Below are positions 1 to 8,365 of a DNA stretch of 64,000 nucleotides, one piece after another. How positions within the stretch are numbered: the first letter of the stretch is position 1; every line of letters starts with the position of its first letter. The position numbers were made by a program, and so were the translations under genes. The stretch is taken from positions 6,590,001-6,654,000 of the forward strand of contig NZ_CP040244.1 of the NCBI RefSeq assembly GCF_005517195.1, written 5' to 3'. The notes under the pieces were generated by a model, which was not told where the DNA came from, did no database searches, and saw only the letters and a program-made list of their open reading frames with translations. The stretch comes from Streptomyces vilmorinianum. GTDB lineage: Bacteria; Actinomycetota; Actinomycetes; Streptomycetales; Streptomycetaceae.

Positions 1-229
1 CCCCGACGATCCGATGCTGGCCCATGTCCGCCATCTGCTCGTCCTGTTCCTGGTGCGCGCCGAGCGCTGGAGCGAGGCGATGCACCAACTGGTGCACGTG
101 GACGGCCACGTGGGCGCGCTGCCGTGGACGCTGAACGCGGACCCGGCCGCGGAGTACACGGTGTACCGGAACCTGGCGGTGGCCGGGTACGAGGCGAACG
201 GCGGGAGCCCGGCGACGCTGCCGCGCTAG
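1..229 (+). CDS. Partial hypothetical protein, paralogue of the gene at 2154-3269
   Basis: Only the last 75 or so codons are inside the window; the reading frame is open from base 2 and stops at 229. I do not recognise a family. The segment around VDGHVGALPW closely matches the C-terminus of the protein encoded at 2154-3269 (VDGHVGAFLPW), and both share the pattern RHLL...ERW.EA. This suggests a helical, TPR-like repeat tail. The two paralogues flank the M48 peptidase gene on the same strand, so they are probably products of a local duplication and may work with that peptidase. Function is unknown; the coding call rests on the paralogy and on GC3 bias. Confidence 0.75.
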   Translation, partial: PDDPMLAHVRHLLVLFLVRAERWSEAMHQLVHVDGHVGALPWTLNADPAAEYTVYRNLAVAGYEANGGSPATLPR

Positions 230-435
230 CGGCCACGGGCGCCTCCGTGGCCGGCGGTACGAGTCGTATCGCCGCCCACGTGGCCGGCGGTACGCGTGCC
301 CAGGTCGGCGGCCTTTCGCGCGTCCCGCGGGGCCGCCGGCGGATGTATGTGGACGGCACACGCGTCCATGGGTGATACTCCGCTTCCCCCCACAGCTCGA
401 ACGATCACACCCTTCCCGTGGGGGGACTCTGCCCA

Positions 436-2049
436 ATGGGCGCTTCCTTGCGCGCGCTGCGCGCCCTCGTGCTGCTCGCCGGCTTCCATCTCCTCGGCTT
501 CGTCATGCTCGCCCTGCTCGGGGCGATCGACTGGGCGGCCACGCTCTGGGCCCCCGGCCTCTGGGCCCTCAAGCTCTACCTCGTCACCGGCGTCCTCGCG
601 GTCCCCGTCATCCGCGGCATGCTCATGCTGCGCACCCCCGAGGACGAGGCGGCCGGGGGCGTGCGCGTCACCGAGGCGGACGAGCCGCGGCTCTGGCAGG
701 CCGTGCGGGAGCTGGCCGGAGAGGTCGGCACCCGGGGGCCCGACGAGATCCGGCTGACCGCCGAGGTGAACGCGGCCGTCAGCGAGGACTCCCGGCTCCT
801 CGGCCTGCGCGGCGGCAGGCGCCGCCTCTACCTGGGCCTTCCGCTCATGGCCGGACTCTCCGAGGCACAGCTCCGGGCCGTCCTGGCCCATGAGTTCGGG
901 CACTACACGCATGCCGACACCCGGCTCTCCGCCATCCCCGCGCGTGGCCGCGTCCAGGTCGAACGGACCGTCGCGCACTTCGAGCGGAAGGCGGGCGGGA
1001 AGGTCGCCAAGGAACGGGCACGGCAGGAGAAGAAGGCCGCGAAGCGGCTCGCCAAGGGCAGGACGGCCCGGGAGATCGACACGACCGGCGTGGGCTTCAC
1101 GTTCCGCACGATGGCGAAGATCTACACCGCCTACGGGCGGTTCTCGCTGCGGGCCACGCAGGCCGACTCACGCCGGCAGGAGCTCGCCGCCGACCTCGCG
1201 GCCGCCCGGATCGCCGGCCGGGACGCGACCGCGTCGGCGCTGCGCGAGATCGCCGCCGTGGAGCAGGCCAACGGCTTCTACCTGGACTCGTACGCGATGC
1301 TGGGCGCCGAGTTCGGGCTGCTGCCGCCGCACGGCGAGGTGTTCGGCGGCGTACGGCATCTGCTGGCCGCGCGCTCCGAGGAGCTGGACGAGCTGCGGCA
1401 GGACCTGCCGACCCGGCCCGCCTCGCCGTACGACTCCCACCCGCCCCTGGCCGAGCGGGTCGCCCGTCTCGAGGCCCTGCCCGACGACGGCCTCGGCGCG
1501 CGCCCGTCGCTCCCCTCGCTCTCCCTGCTCGCCGCGCCGGAGGCCTCGCTCGCCGCGGTGGAGGCGGTCTCGCTCACCGAGGACGCCCAGCGGATGCTCC
1601 GGCTGGAGTGGCCGGACCTCGTGCACGAGTCGATGACCGCGCGTTTCGCCCGCGAGGCGGAGCCGATACGGCGGGCGACGGCCGAGGTCGCCGGGACCGA
1701 GGGCGGGACGGGCGCCGGGACCGCTTCCCTGGACGCGCTGCTCGACGCGATCGACGCAGGGAAGGTCCGGCAGATCACCGACCGGCTCCCGAAGTCCGAG
1801 CAGGCCGAGGCCGCGACCGGCCGCGCGGCCCGCGAGTTCGCCCGGCCGGTGCTGCGGCGGGGCCTGTCCCTGCTGGTGACGGGCGTGCTCACGGACGACG
1901 GGCGGGCGCGCTGGCGGCTGTCCTGGTCGGGCCCGGCGAGTCTGCGGATGCCGCCCGGCTACGAGGACGAACTGCCGGCGGCCCTGGACGCGGCGGTCGC
2001 GGACCGCCCCGACACCGCCCCTCTGCGCATGCTTGTGCGCACCCCCTGA
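436..2049 (+). CDS. M48-family membrane zinc metallopeptidase
   Basis: A 537-residue integral membrane peptidase. Two hydrophobic segments lie near residues 7-30 and 40-62. The zinc-binding helix HEFGH is at about 152-156 and the third ligand is probably the Glu of QELAAD near residue 249, which is the gluzincin arrangement of M48 (HtpX/Ste24-like) enzymes. The family cleaves membrane or secreted proteins near the membrane surface. I chose the ATG at 436 because a GGGGGA Shine-Dalgarno lies 9 bases upstream; a GTG at 418 is in frame but would place that sequence inside the gene. The long region after residue 250 is hydrophilic and unassigned. It is flanked by two paralogous hypothetical genes. 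Substrate unknown. Confidence 0.9.
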   Translation: MGASLRALRALVLLAGFHLLGFVMLALLGAIDWAATLWAPGLWALKLYLVTGVLAVPVIRGMLMLRTPEDEAAGGVRVTEADEPRLWQAVRELAGEVGTRGPDEIRLTAEVNAAVSEDSRLLGLRGGRRRLYLGLPLMAGLSEAQLRAVLAHEFGHYTHADTRLSAIPARGRVQVERTVAHFERKAGGKVAKERARQEKKAAKRLAKGRTAREIDTTGVGFTFRTMAKIYTAYGRFSLRATQADSRRQELAADLAAARIAGRDATASALREIAAVEQANGFYLDSYAMLGAEFGLLPPHGEVFGGVRHLLAARSEELDELRQDLPTRPASPYDSHPPLAERVARLEALPDDGLGARPSLPSLSLLAAPEASLAAVEAVSLTEDAQRMLRLEWPDLVHESMTARFAREAEPIRRATAEVAGTEGGTGAGTASLDALLDAIDAGKVRQITDRLPKSEQAEAATGRAAREFARPVLRRGLSLLVTGVLTDDGRARWRLSWSGPASLRMPPGYEDELPAALDAAVADRPDTAPLRMLVRTP

Positions 2050-2098
2050 GACATCCACCGAGACACCCGTTCGGCCGTCCCCCCACCCCCCGCCCCCC

Positions 2099-2145
2099 CC
2101 GAACCTCCGAACATCCGAACCTCCGAACCTCCGAACATCCGAAGG
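2099..2145. repeat. Short tandem repeat, 8-bp units CGAACCTC / CGAACATC
   Basis: About five and a half consecutive copies of an 8-bp unit alternate between CGAACCTC and CGAACATC. They end just before the GAAGG ribosome binding site of the downstream GTG start at 2154. They lie in the 104-bp gap after the M48 gene, so they belong to the leader of the next gene. Confidence 0.85.
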
Positions 2146-2153
2146 CAGTCATC

Positions 2154-3269
2154 GTGATCATCCTGTGGGTCGTCCTGGCCCCCCTCGTCCTGGGCGTGCT
2201 GGCCCTCGGGCTGTACTTCCTCAAGGCGATCGTGCAGGGCACCATCGAGGGCCTGCGCTCCGACCCGGAGGCCGAGGCCGCCGCCGAGGAGGTGGCCGCG
2301 CGGGTCGCCGCGCTGGGTCTGCGGCCCCCCGCGCGCCAGAACACCGAACTCCCCGCGCCGCACGAGCCCGCGCTCACCGTCGCCCTGGCGGCCGCCAAGG
2401 CGGGCGACTGGCAGCCTGCCGCCACGCTGCTCGACGGAACGGCGGCGCAGCGCGACTGGGAGCGCCGGAGCCACTTCTGCGAGCAGCTGGCCGACCTGGC
2501 CGCCGAGGACGACGCCTGGCTCCTGTCGTGGGAGGCGGCGCGCCCCGACGATCCGGCCGCGGCGCTCGTACGGGCGCGCAGCACGGTGCTCCTGGCGTGG
2601 AAGATCCGGGGCGCGAAGCGCGCGTCGTCCACGACCCACGAACAGTTCGAAGGCTTCCGCCGCACCCTGCTCCGCGCGCGCGACGAGCACACGCGCGCCG
2701 CGGCGCTGGCGCCGGAGGGCGACCCGGTCCCGTACGTGGCCGAGATCTGGACAGCGCTCGGCCTCGGCCACCCGCACGAGGAGATGCACCGGATCTGGAA
2801 GGAGATCACCAGCCGCGCCCCGCACCACTACGAGGCCCACTTCTCGGCGATGCAGTTCTGGTGCGCGAAGTGGCGCGGCTCGGAGGCGCTCGCCCGGGCG
2901 TTCGGCGTGCGGGCGGCGGCCGAGGCCCCGGCCGGGAGCCTGCTGTCGGTCTTCCCGCTGATCGCGCACTTCGAGCACGACGACTCGGACTCGGCCGACG
3001 TGGACCGCACACCCGAGATGTTCGCGACGGTCGACGCGATCCTGGCCGACGTGGCCGCGGCCGACCCGGGCCACCCGCGGCTGGCGGAGGTACGGCACCT
3101 GCTGGCGTACTACCTGTACCTGCAGGAGCGGTGGGACGAGGCGCTGGAGCAGTTCCGCCTGGTGGACGGCCATGTGGGCGCGTTCCTGCCGTGGCGCTAC
3201 CGGGGCAACGCGGCGGAGGAGTTCTGCCGGATGCGCGACGAGTGCGTGGCCAACGGGTCGGGGGCCTGA
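2154..3269 (+). CDS. Hypothetical membrane-anchored helical protein
   Basis: A 371-residue protein starting with one strongly hydrophobic segment (residues 2-24, rich in Val, Leu and Ala), followed by an acidic, Ala-rich cytoplasmic or extracytoplasmic helical body. Sequence such as ERW.EAL.QF near the end and the repeated amphipathic helices suggest TPR-like solenoids, but I cannot name a family. The GTG start at 2154 has a GAAGG motif 8-12 bases upstream; the frame is open further upstream, but that part would be encoded by the 8-bp repeats and the end of the peptidase gene. Its C-terminus is paralogous to the truncated gene at the left edge. Function unknown; association with the M48 peptidase is inferred from the layout only. 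Confidence 0.8.
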   Translation: MIILWVVLAPLVLGVLALGLYFLKAIVQGTIEGLRSDPEAEAAAEEVAARVAALGLRPPARQNTELPAPHEPALTVALAAAKAGDWQPAATLLDGTAAQRDWERRSHFCEQLADLAAEDDAWLLSWEAARPDDPAAALVRARSTVLLAWKIRGAKRASSTTHEQFEGFRRTLLRARDEHTRAAALAPEGDPVPYVAEIWTALGLGHPHEEMHRIWKEITSRAPHHYEAHFSAMQFWCAKWRGSEALARAFGVRAAAEAPAGSLLSVFPLIAHFEHDDSDSADVDRTPEMFATVDAILADVAAADPGHPRLAEVRHLLAYYLYLQERWDEALEQFRLVDGHVGAFLPWRYRGNAAEEFCRMRDECVANGSGA

Positions 3270-3283
3270 GCCCGGGGGCCGAG

Positions 3284-3336
<53 letters not shown>

Positions 3337-3392
3337 GAATCCCTCCCCGGCCCCGGGCGTTGTGCGTAACGCCCACCGCCCGAGGAGATCGC

Positions 3393-4055
3393 ATGTTCCT
3401 GTCACGCACCCCCGTCCTCCCCACTCCCGAGCAGGCCCTGCGCGGACGCCCCGAGCCCGAGTTCACGGTGCCCGAGCGCCACACGGTCCTCGGCAACCCG
3501 CTGCTCGGCCCGTACCCCGAGGGGCTTGAGGTCGCGGACTTCGGGCTCGGCTGTTTCTGGGGCGCCGAGCGCAAGTTCTGGCAGACCGAGGGCGTCTGGA
3601 CGACGCTGGTCGGCTACCAGGGCGGCATCACCCCGAACCCCGTGTACGAGGAGGTCTGCTCGGGCCTCACCGGCCACACCGAGGCCGTCCGGGTCGTCTT
3701 CGACCCGCGGCGGGTCTCGTACGAGCAGCTGCTCAAGCTCTTCTGGGAGTCCCACGACCCGACCCAGGGCTTCCGCCAGGGCAACGACGTCGGCACCCAG
3801 TACCGCTCGGCGGTCTACACCCACTCCCCCGAGCAGACCGAGGCCGCCGAGGCCTCCCGCGTCTCGTACCAGAAGGTCCTGACGGGCTCCGGCTACGGCA
3901 CGATCACCACCGAGATCCTCCCGGCCGAGGGCCGTGCCTTCTACCCGGCCGAGGCCTACCACCAGCAGTACCTCGACAAGAACCCGGCCGGGTACTGCGG
4001 CATCGGCGGTACGGGCGTCTCCTGCCCGATCGGTGTCGCCCGCGCCGACGGCTGA
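3393..4055 (+). CDS. msrA: Peptide methionine sulfoxide reductase MsrA
   Basis: A 220-residue enzyme that reduces methionine-S-sulfoxide in proteins and free methionine, using thioredoxin. The MsrA signature GCFWGAE places the catalytic cysteine at residue 54, and EAYHQQYL near the C-terminus matches the conserved family tail; additional cysteines in the tail (GYCGIGGTGVSCPIG) can act as resolving residues. The ATG at 3393 follows a GAGGAG ribosome binding site with 5-base spacing. An upstream in-frame GTG at 3360 lacks such a site. The gene ends just before a strong hairpin that separates it from the convergent HxlR regulator gene. Confidence 0.97.
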   Translation: MFLSRTPVLPTPEQALRGRPEPEFTVPERHTVLGNPLLGPYPEGLEVADFGLGCFWGAERKFWQTEGVWTTLVGYQGGITPNPVYEEVCSGLTGHTEAVRVVFDPRRVSYEQLLKLFWESHDPTQGFRQGNDVGTQYRSAVYTHSPEQTEAAEASRVSYQKVLTGSGYGTITTEILPAEGRAFYPAEAYHQQYLDKNPAGYCGIGGTGVSCPIGVARADG

Positions 4056-4065
4056 CGACAGCGCG

Positions 4066-4107
4066 CCGCCGACAAGTACCCACCTTTTTGTGGGTACTTG
4101 TCGGCGG
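4066..4107. terminator. Bidirectional hairpin terminator between msrA and the HxlR gene
   Basis: Perfect inverted repeat with 18-bp arms (4066-4083 and 4090-4107) and a 6-base loop CTTTTT. It lies 10 bases after the msrA stop and between convergent genes. Confidence 0.9.
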
Positions 4108-4180
4108 CCGTTTGTGCGGCGAATCTGGTGGTGCGCGGTCGGTGAGGCGCGACGGCAGGGAGAGCACCGAGGGAGGTACG

Positions 4181-4537
4181 TCAGCGGGCCTGCCGCGCCT
4201 GTTCCTCCGCGAGCATGTCGAGGCGTCGGTGGCCCCAGTCGGCCAACGGGGCCAGCGCCTCGGACAGTTCGCGGCCGAAGCCGGTCAGGGAGTAGACGGT
4301 CTTCAGGGGCAGGACGTCGTACACCTCGCGATGCACCAGTCCGTCGGTCTCCATCTCGCGAAGCGCGTGGGTCAGTACCTTCTCGCTGAGACCCGGCAGC
4401 CGCCGGCGCAGTTCGCCGGGGCGGTGCGGGCCCGATTCCAGGGCCCAGAGCAGGGCGGTCTTCCACTTGCCGTCGATCACCGCGATCGCGGCGGTCACTC
4501 CACACGTGTTCACGTCCGTGGCACGACTGCGCGTCAT
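4181..4537 (-). CDS. HxlR-family winged-helix regulator
   Basis: A 118-residue MarR/HxlR-like winged helix protein. The segment IDGKWKTALLWALESGPHRP followed by ELRRRLPGLSEKVLTHALRE is typical of HxlR proteins, with the recognition helix in the second block. A single Cys near residue 12, ahead of the first helix, occurs in redox- or aldehyde-sensing members and may sense electrophiles. The ATG at 4537 is preceded by AGGACG; the frame is open upstream but would run through the divergent gene's promoter. It is transcribed divergently from the imine-reductase-like gene at 4587, so it most likely controls that gene from the 49-bp shared promoter region. Confidence 0.9.
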   Translation of the reverse strand: MTRSRATDVNTCGVTAAIAVIDGKWKTALLWALESGPHRPGELRRRLPGLSEKVLTHALREMETDGLVHREVYDVLPLKTVYSLTGFGRELSEALAPLADWGHRRLDMLAEEQARQAR

Positions 4538-4586
4538 TTCCGTCCTATTTATTCGTATTCGTCGTTGCCGCAAGGAGAGTTGAGGC

Positions 4587-5498
4587 ATGTCGTCGTACAC
4601 GCAAGAGTCTGCCGTGACCGTGCTCGGACTGGGCCCCATGGGCCGCGCCCTGGCCGGAACCCTCCTGGACGCGGGGGTGCGGACGACCGTCTGGAACCGC
4701 ACTCCGGGCAGGGACCGTGACCTCGTCGAGCGGGGTGCGGCCGGGGCCGGCTCCGTCGTCGAGGCCGTCGCCGCGAGCGGGCTCGTCGTGGTGTGCGTCG
4801 TGAACTACGACGCGGCGGACGCCGTCCTGCGGCGCGAGGAGGTGACCGCGGCGCTGAAGGGGCGGACCGTGGTGAACCTGACCGCGGACACCCCGGACCG
4901 GGCGAGGGACACCGCCGCGTGGGCCGCCGAGCACGGCATCGGCTACCTGGACGGCGCGATCATGACCCCCGCGGCCAGTATCGGGACGCCCGGCGCCGTC
5001 TTCCTGTACAGCGGCCCGGAGGAGGTCTACCGGCGCCACAAGCCCGTTCTCGGGACGTGGGGCGGTACGCACACACACCTGGGCGAGGAGGTCGGCCGGG
5101 CCGCGGCCTACGACATCGCGCTGCTCGACATCTTCTGGACGGCGATGGCGGGCTACGCGCACGCCCTGGCCGTGGCGCAGGCCGAGGGGATCAGCCCGCG
5201 GGAGCTGGCGCCGTTCGCCAAGGGGATCGGCGCGATCCTGCCGCCGATCTTCGAGGAGGGCGCCGAGGACATGGCCGCCGGCACGTTCTCCGGGGAGGGC
5301 AATCCGATCACCTCGGCGGTGTCGTCCATGGCCCACATCGTGCACACCTCGGAGCGGCACGGCATCGACGCGGGGGTGATGCGGGCGGCCGAAGGGCTGG
5401 CGCGCCGGGTCGTCGGGCTGGGGCACGGAGCCGACGGGTTCCTGCGGGTGGCCGACGTACTGGGGCGGCAGGCGCGGGTGGGCGGCACCCGGGAGTAG
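4587..5498 (+). CDS. NAD(P)-binding reductase, imine reductase / 6PGDH-like family
   Basis: A 303-residue dehydrogenase with an N-terminal Rossmann fold (GLGPMG at residues 14-19) followed by WNRTPG, which favours NADPH. The segments DGAIMTP and YDIALLDIFW in the middle and the long C-terminal helical domain match the beta-hydroxyacid dehydrogenase superfamily branch that includes NADPH-dependent imine reductases of Streptomyces. Such enzymes reduce cyclic imines; the natural substrate is usually unknown. The ATG at 4587 has an AAGGAG site 9 bases upstream. It is divergent from an HxlR regulator, a frequent arrangement for inducible reductases. Assignment to imine reductases rather than to other 6PGDH-like enzymes is moderately secure. 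Confidence 0.85.
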   Translation: MSSYTQESAVTVLGLGPMGRALAGTLLDAGVRTTVWNRTPGRDRDLVERGAAGAGSVVEAVAASGLVVVCVVNYDAADAVLRREEVTAALKGRTVVNLTADTPDRARDTAAWAAEHGIGYLDGAIMTPAASIGTPGAVFLYSGPEEVYRRHKPVLGTWGGTHTHLGEEVGRAAAYDIALLDIFWTAMAGYAHALAVAQAEGISPRELAPFAKGIGAILPPIFEEGAEDMAAGTFSGEGNPITSAVSSMAHIVHTSERHGIDAGVMRAAEGLARRVVGLGHGADGFLRVADVLGRQARVGGTRE

Positions 5499-5500
5499 TC

Positions 5501-5710
5501 CTACGCGCGGCGGCTGCCGCAGGTCGCAAGGGAGCACCAGCCGCGGCGGCCGCTCGCGTCGAGGAAGAGCCGGCCGCAGTCGTCGCTCGGGCAGCCGCGG
5601 ACCGTGAGGCGGCGCGGGTCGGCGAGGAGGTCGGCGGCGGCGCGGGCCGTGGCGAGGAGCGGGAGGTGGAGGTCGACCCGGCGGGGTACAAGACGCTGAC
5701 GATGGTCCAC
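5501..5710 (-). pseudogene. Truncated CGNR zinc-finger (ABATE-type) protein
   Basis: The 69 codons from a GTG at 5710 encode the C-terminal part of a CGNR zinc-finger protein: ARAAADLLADPRRLTVRGC, then CPSDDCGRLF, then RRGWCSLATCGSRR. The four zinc cysteines are present, but the signature CGNR reads CGSR. Full-length members carry a 100-residue or longer N-terminal ABATE domain, which is missing here; the frame stays open upstream for only a short stretch before the terminator hairpin of the next gene. It is probably a decayed regulator gene, although a small zinc-finger protein cannot be excluded. Its stop is 2 bases from the stop of the convergent reductase gene. Confidence 0.65.
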
Positions 5711-5763
5711 GGGACGACCGACGCGCTCTGCGAGCGCGTCGGCCAGGACATGGAGAACGGCGC

Positions 5764-5793
5764 GGGGCCCGGAGTCCCACGACTCCGGGCCCC
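5764..5793 (-). terminator. Hairpin terminator after the delta-60/RTX gene
   Basis: Perfect 13-bp arms (5764-5776 and 5781-5793) with a 4-base loop, 20 bases beyond the stop of the gene at 5813-7801 on the minus strand. Confidence 0.85.
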
Positions 5794-5812
5794 GGGCCTC
5801 CGGGTGTACCGG

Positions 5813-7801
5813 TCACGGACAGCTGATGCGGGTGTCGCCCGTGTCGGTGGTGCAGGTGTCGGTGTTGTAGCCGCCGTTCGCGGTGTCGTTGCCGGCGACG
5901 CCGTCGACGGTGTTGAGGGTGTCGCTGCCGTAGTTGCCGAAGAGCGTGTCGCTGCCCGGGCCGCCGATGAGCGTGTCGTTGTGGGCGTTGCCGTCGGCGC
6001 GGTCGTTGCCGGGCCCGGCGTGGACGGTGTCGTTGCCGTAGCTCGCGTTGATGATGTCGTTGCCGCTGAGGGCGCAGATCACGTCGTTGTTGTAGGTGCC
6101 GTTGAGGGTGTCGTTGCCGCTGGTGCCGATGATGGTGCAGCCGCGGTTGTTGTTCACCGTGGTGGTGCGGGTCGCCGTGTTGTTGCTCGTCAGGGGGTCG
6201 GTCTGGGTGGCGGTGACCGTCGCGGTGTCGGTGAGGGTGCCGGTGCGCGAGGGCTCGGCGACGATCGTCACGGTGGCGGTGGCGCCGGAGGTGCCGGCGG
6301 CGGTGAGCGAACCGATCGCGCAGGTGACCCGGCCCGGGGCGAGGGTGCAGGTTCCGCGGTTGGTGGTGGCCGACAGGATGGTGGCCGTGCCCGTCAGGGT
6401 GTCGGTGAGCTGGACGTTCGTCGCCATGGTCGTGGTGCTGTTGTTCGTCACGCGCACGGTGTACGTGGCGGTGTCGCCGATGCTGACCGCGGTGGGCCCG
6501 GTCTTCGTCACCGACACGTCCACGCCGGCCGGCGGCTCGCTGCCGCCACCGCCCAGGTAGCGGGCCAGGCCGCGGTGGGCTTCGAAGCTGTAGGCGGTAC
6601 CGGCGAGTCCGGCGGCGACGATCTTGCCGTCGGACTGCAGCGCCACCTGGGCGGCCTGGTCGTCGGGGCCGCCGAAGTCGGTGGTCACCCTGCCGTCGCC
6701 GCCGAAGTCCGGGTCCAGGCTGCCGCCGGTGTTGTACCGCGTCAGCGCGAAGTCGCTGCCGTAGTGGCCGGCCGCGACGATCCTGCCGTCGGACTGCAGC
6801 GCCACGTCCGCGGCGCCGCCGTCCTCGGGGCCGAAGGCGGTGGTGACCCTGCCGTCGCCGTCGAAGCTCGTGTCCGGGGCCCCGGTGGTGGTGAACCGCG
6901 TGACCAGGAAGGCGTTGCCGTCCTTGCCGGCGGCGACGATCCGGCCGTCGGACTGCAGCGCCACGCCCTCGGCGGATCCGGTGCCGGTGGTCACCCTGCC
7001 GTCGCCGTCGAAGCTCGTGTCCAGGCTGCCGTCGGCGTGGTAGCGGGTCAGGGCGAGTCCCTCCGCGCGCCCGGCGGCGACGATCCGGCCGTCGGGCTGC
7101 AGCGCCAGGTCGTTGACCCCGTGACAGCAACCGGTGCCGAAAGTGGTGGTGACGATGCCGTCTCCGCTGAAGCTCGGGTCCGGGACACCGGAGGAGTCCC
7201 AGCGCACCAACGACCACACCCCGAAGCTCGCCCCGCCGGCGACGATCCTGCCGTCGGGCTGCACCACCACCGCCTCGGCGGTCTCGATCGCGTCGACGTC
7301 GATCTCCGTGAGCACCCTGCCGCCGTCACCGAAGCCGGTGTCCAGGCTGCCGTCGGGGTGGTAGCGGGCCGCCGCCCACGCGCCGTTGCCGCCCCAGTTG
7401 GTGGACCCCCCGACGGCGACGATCTTGCCGTCGGGCTGCAGGGCGACCGCCCGGCCCTCGTCGTTGTCGGTGCCGAAGTCGGTGGTGACGATGCCGTCGC
7501 CGCCGAACGTCGTGTCCAGGCTGCCGTCGGGGTTGTAGCGCGTCAGCGTGAAGTCGCCGGAGGTCTCGCTGGAGTAGCCGTAGCCGATCGTGACGATCCT
7601 GCCGTCGGGCTGTACGGCCATGCCCTCGGCGCCCGCGTAGCCGCCCAGGTCCGTGACGACCCTGCCGTCGCCGCCGAAGGCGGGGTCCAGGTCACCGGGG
7701 GCGGCCGTCGCCGCCGCGGGCAGGCTCAGGACGAGCGCCAGGGCCGTGGCGCTCACCGCGCCGGCGCGCCCGGCCCGGTGCCATGGGGATTTCAGGGGCA
7801 T
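5813..7801 (-). CDS. Secreted delta-60 repeat protein with DUF11 and RTX-like repeats
   Basis: A 662-residue exported protein. Residues 1-34 form a signal peptide ending at a TAA-type cleavage site. Residues about 36-420 hold seven delta-60 repeats (QPDGRIVAAG or QSDGKIVAAG, each with LTRYNPDGSLD and FGGDGxVTT), predicted to form a beta-propeller. Residues about 430-560 form a DUF11 Ig-like domain (VSVTKTGPT...YTVRVTNNS). The C-terminal 100 residues carry degenerate GNDTL-type nonapeptides like those of calcium-binding RTX proteins, with three added cysteines. The ATG at 7801 has a GGAG site 8 bases upstream; a GTG at 7837 is possible. It is probably an extracellular or cell-surface structural protein; ligand and function are unknown. 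Confidence 0.9.
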   Translation of the reverse strand: MPLKSPWHRAGRAGAVSATALALVLSLPAAATAAPGDLDPAFGGDGRVVTDLGGYAGAEGMAVQPDGRIVTIGYGYSSETSGDFTLTRYNPDGSLDTTFGGDGIVTTDFGTDNDEGRAVALQPDGKIVAVGGSTNWGGNGAWAAARYHPDGSLDTGFGDGGRVLTEIDVDAIETAEAVVVQPDGRIVAGGASFGVWSLVRWDSSGVPDPSFSGDGIVTTTFGTGCCHGVNDLALQPDGRIVAAGRAEGLALTRYHADGSLDTSFDGDGRVTTGTGSAEGVALQSDGRIVAAGKDGNAFLVTRFTTTGAPDTSFDGDGRVTTAFGPEDGGAADVALQSDGRIVAAGHYGSDFALTRYNTGGSLDPDFGGDGRVTTDFGGPDDQAAQVALQSDGKIVAAGLAGTAYSFEAHRGLARYLGGGGSEPPAGVDVSVTKTGPTAVSIGDTATYTVRVTNNSTTTMATNVQLTDTLTGTATILSATTNRGTCTLAPGRVTCAIGSLTAAGTSGATATVTIVAEPSRTGTLTDTATVTATQTDPLTSNNTATRTTTVNNNRGCTIIGTSGNDTLNGTYNNDVICALSGNDIINASYGNDTVHAGPGNDRADGNAHNDTLIGGPGSDTLFGNYGSDTLNTVDGVAGNDTANGGYNTDTCTTDTGDTRISCP

Positions 7802-7952
7802 GCGTGACCACTCCGTCCGTCGGAACCTGGGGGCCACAGCTTTCTGGGAGGGTGGCGGCCGGCAGGGGCACGGCGGGACGGACTGCGCCTACTGGACGGC
7901 GAGGCTCCACCCCCAGGGGTGAGGGTTCGATCACCGGGGCGAACCGTAGGCG

Positions 7953-8300
7953 TCAGGGCCGTGCCTGCCGCAGCAGCGCCGCCGTCGCCGCCGGGTCGTA
8001 GCCCGGTGCGACGCCGTCGATGAGGAGCACGTCGCCGGTCATGTGCCGGGTGCGCAGCGGGACCAGCTCCTGGTAGGCGGCGGAGTCGTACCAGCCGCGC
8101 GCCTCGTCCATCGACGGGAAGCCGATGATGACGAGCGCGCCCGGCCACGCGCCCTCGCGGACCTCGCGCTCGGGCGCGCCGTGCACGAGGAAGCGGCCGC
8201 CGAAGGGGTCGAGGGTGGCCTGGATGCGCTCGATGTAGGTGAGGACCTCGTCGTCGAGGACGGGCTTCGGGTGCAGGTTTCCGATGGCGTATGCGGTCAT
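7953..8300 (-). CDS. DUF1330 family protein
   Basis: A 115-residue single-domain protein of the ferredoxin-like dimeric alpha/beta barrel type. The pattern FGGRFLVHG, then ALVIIGFPSMDEARGWYDS and YQELVPLR, is diagnostic for DUF1330, whose biochemical role is unknown (monooxygenase-like or stress-related by fold). The ATG at 8300 lacks a clear ribosome binding site; an ATG 21 bases upstream is an alternative. It lies 65 bases after the alcohol dehydrogenase gene on the same strand and could be cotranscribed with it. Confident on family, not on function. Confidence 0.85.
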   Translation of the reverse strand: MTAYAIGNLHPKPVLDDEVLTYIERIQATLDPFGGRFLVHGAPEREVREGAWPGALVIIGFPSMDEARGWYDSAAYQELVPLRTRHMTGDVLLIDGVAPGYDPAATAALLRQARP

Positions 8301-8365
8301 GACGCAAGCGTGCCGGGACATGCCGTACGGGTCGATTACCCCGCACGTCATGCCCCGGCGGCGGC

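Noticed and set aside
4793..7807. A 1004-codon open frame on the plus strand across the reductase and delta-60 genes
   Set aside because: It runs antisense to the well-supported secreted repeat protein; its translation is low-complexity Ala/Gly/Val/Arg and exists only because high GC removes stop codons.
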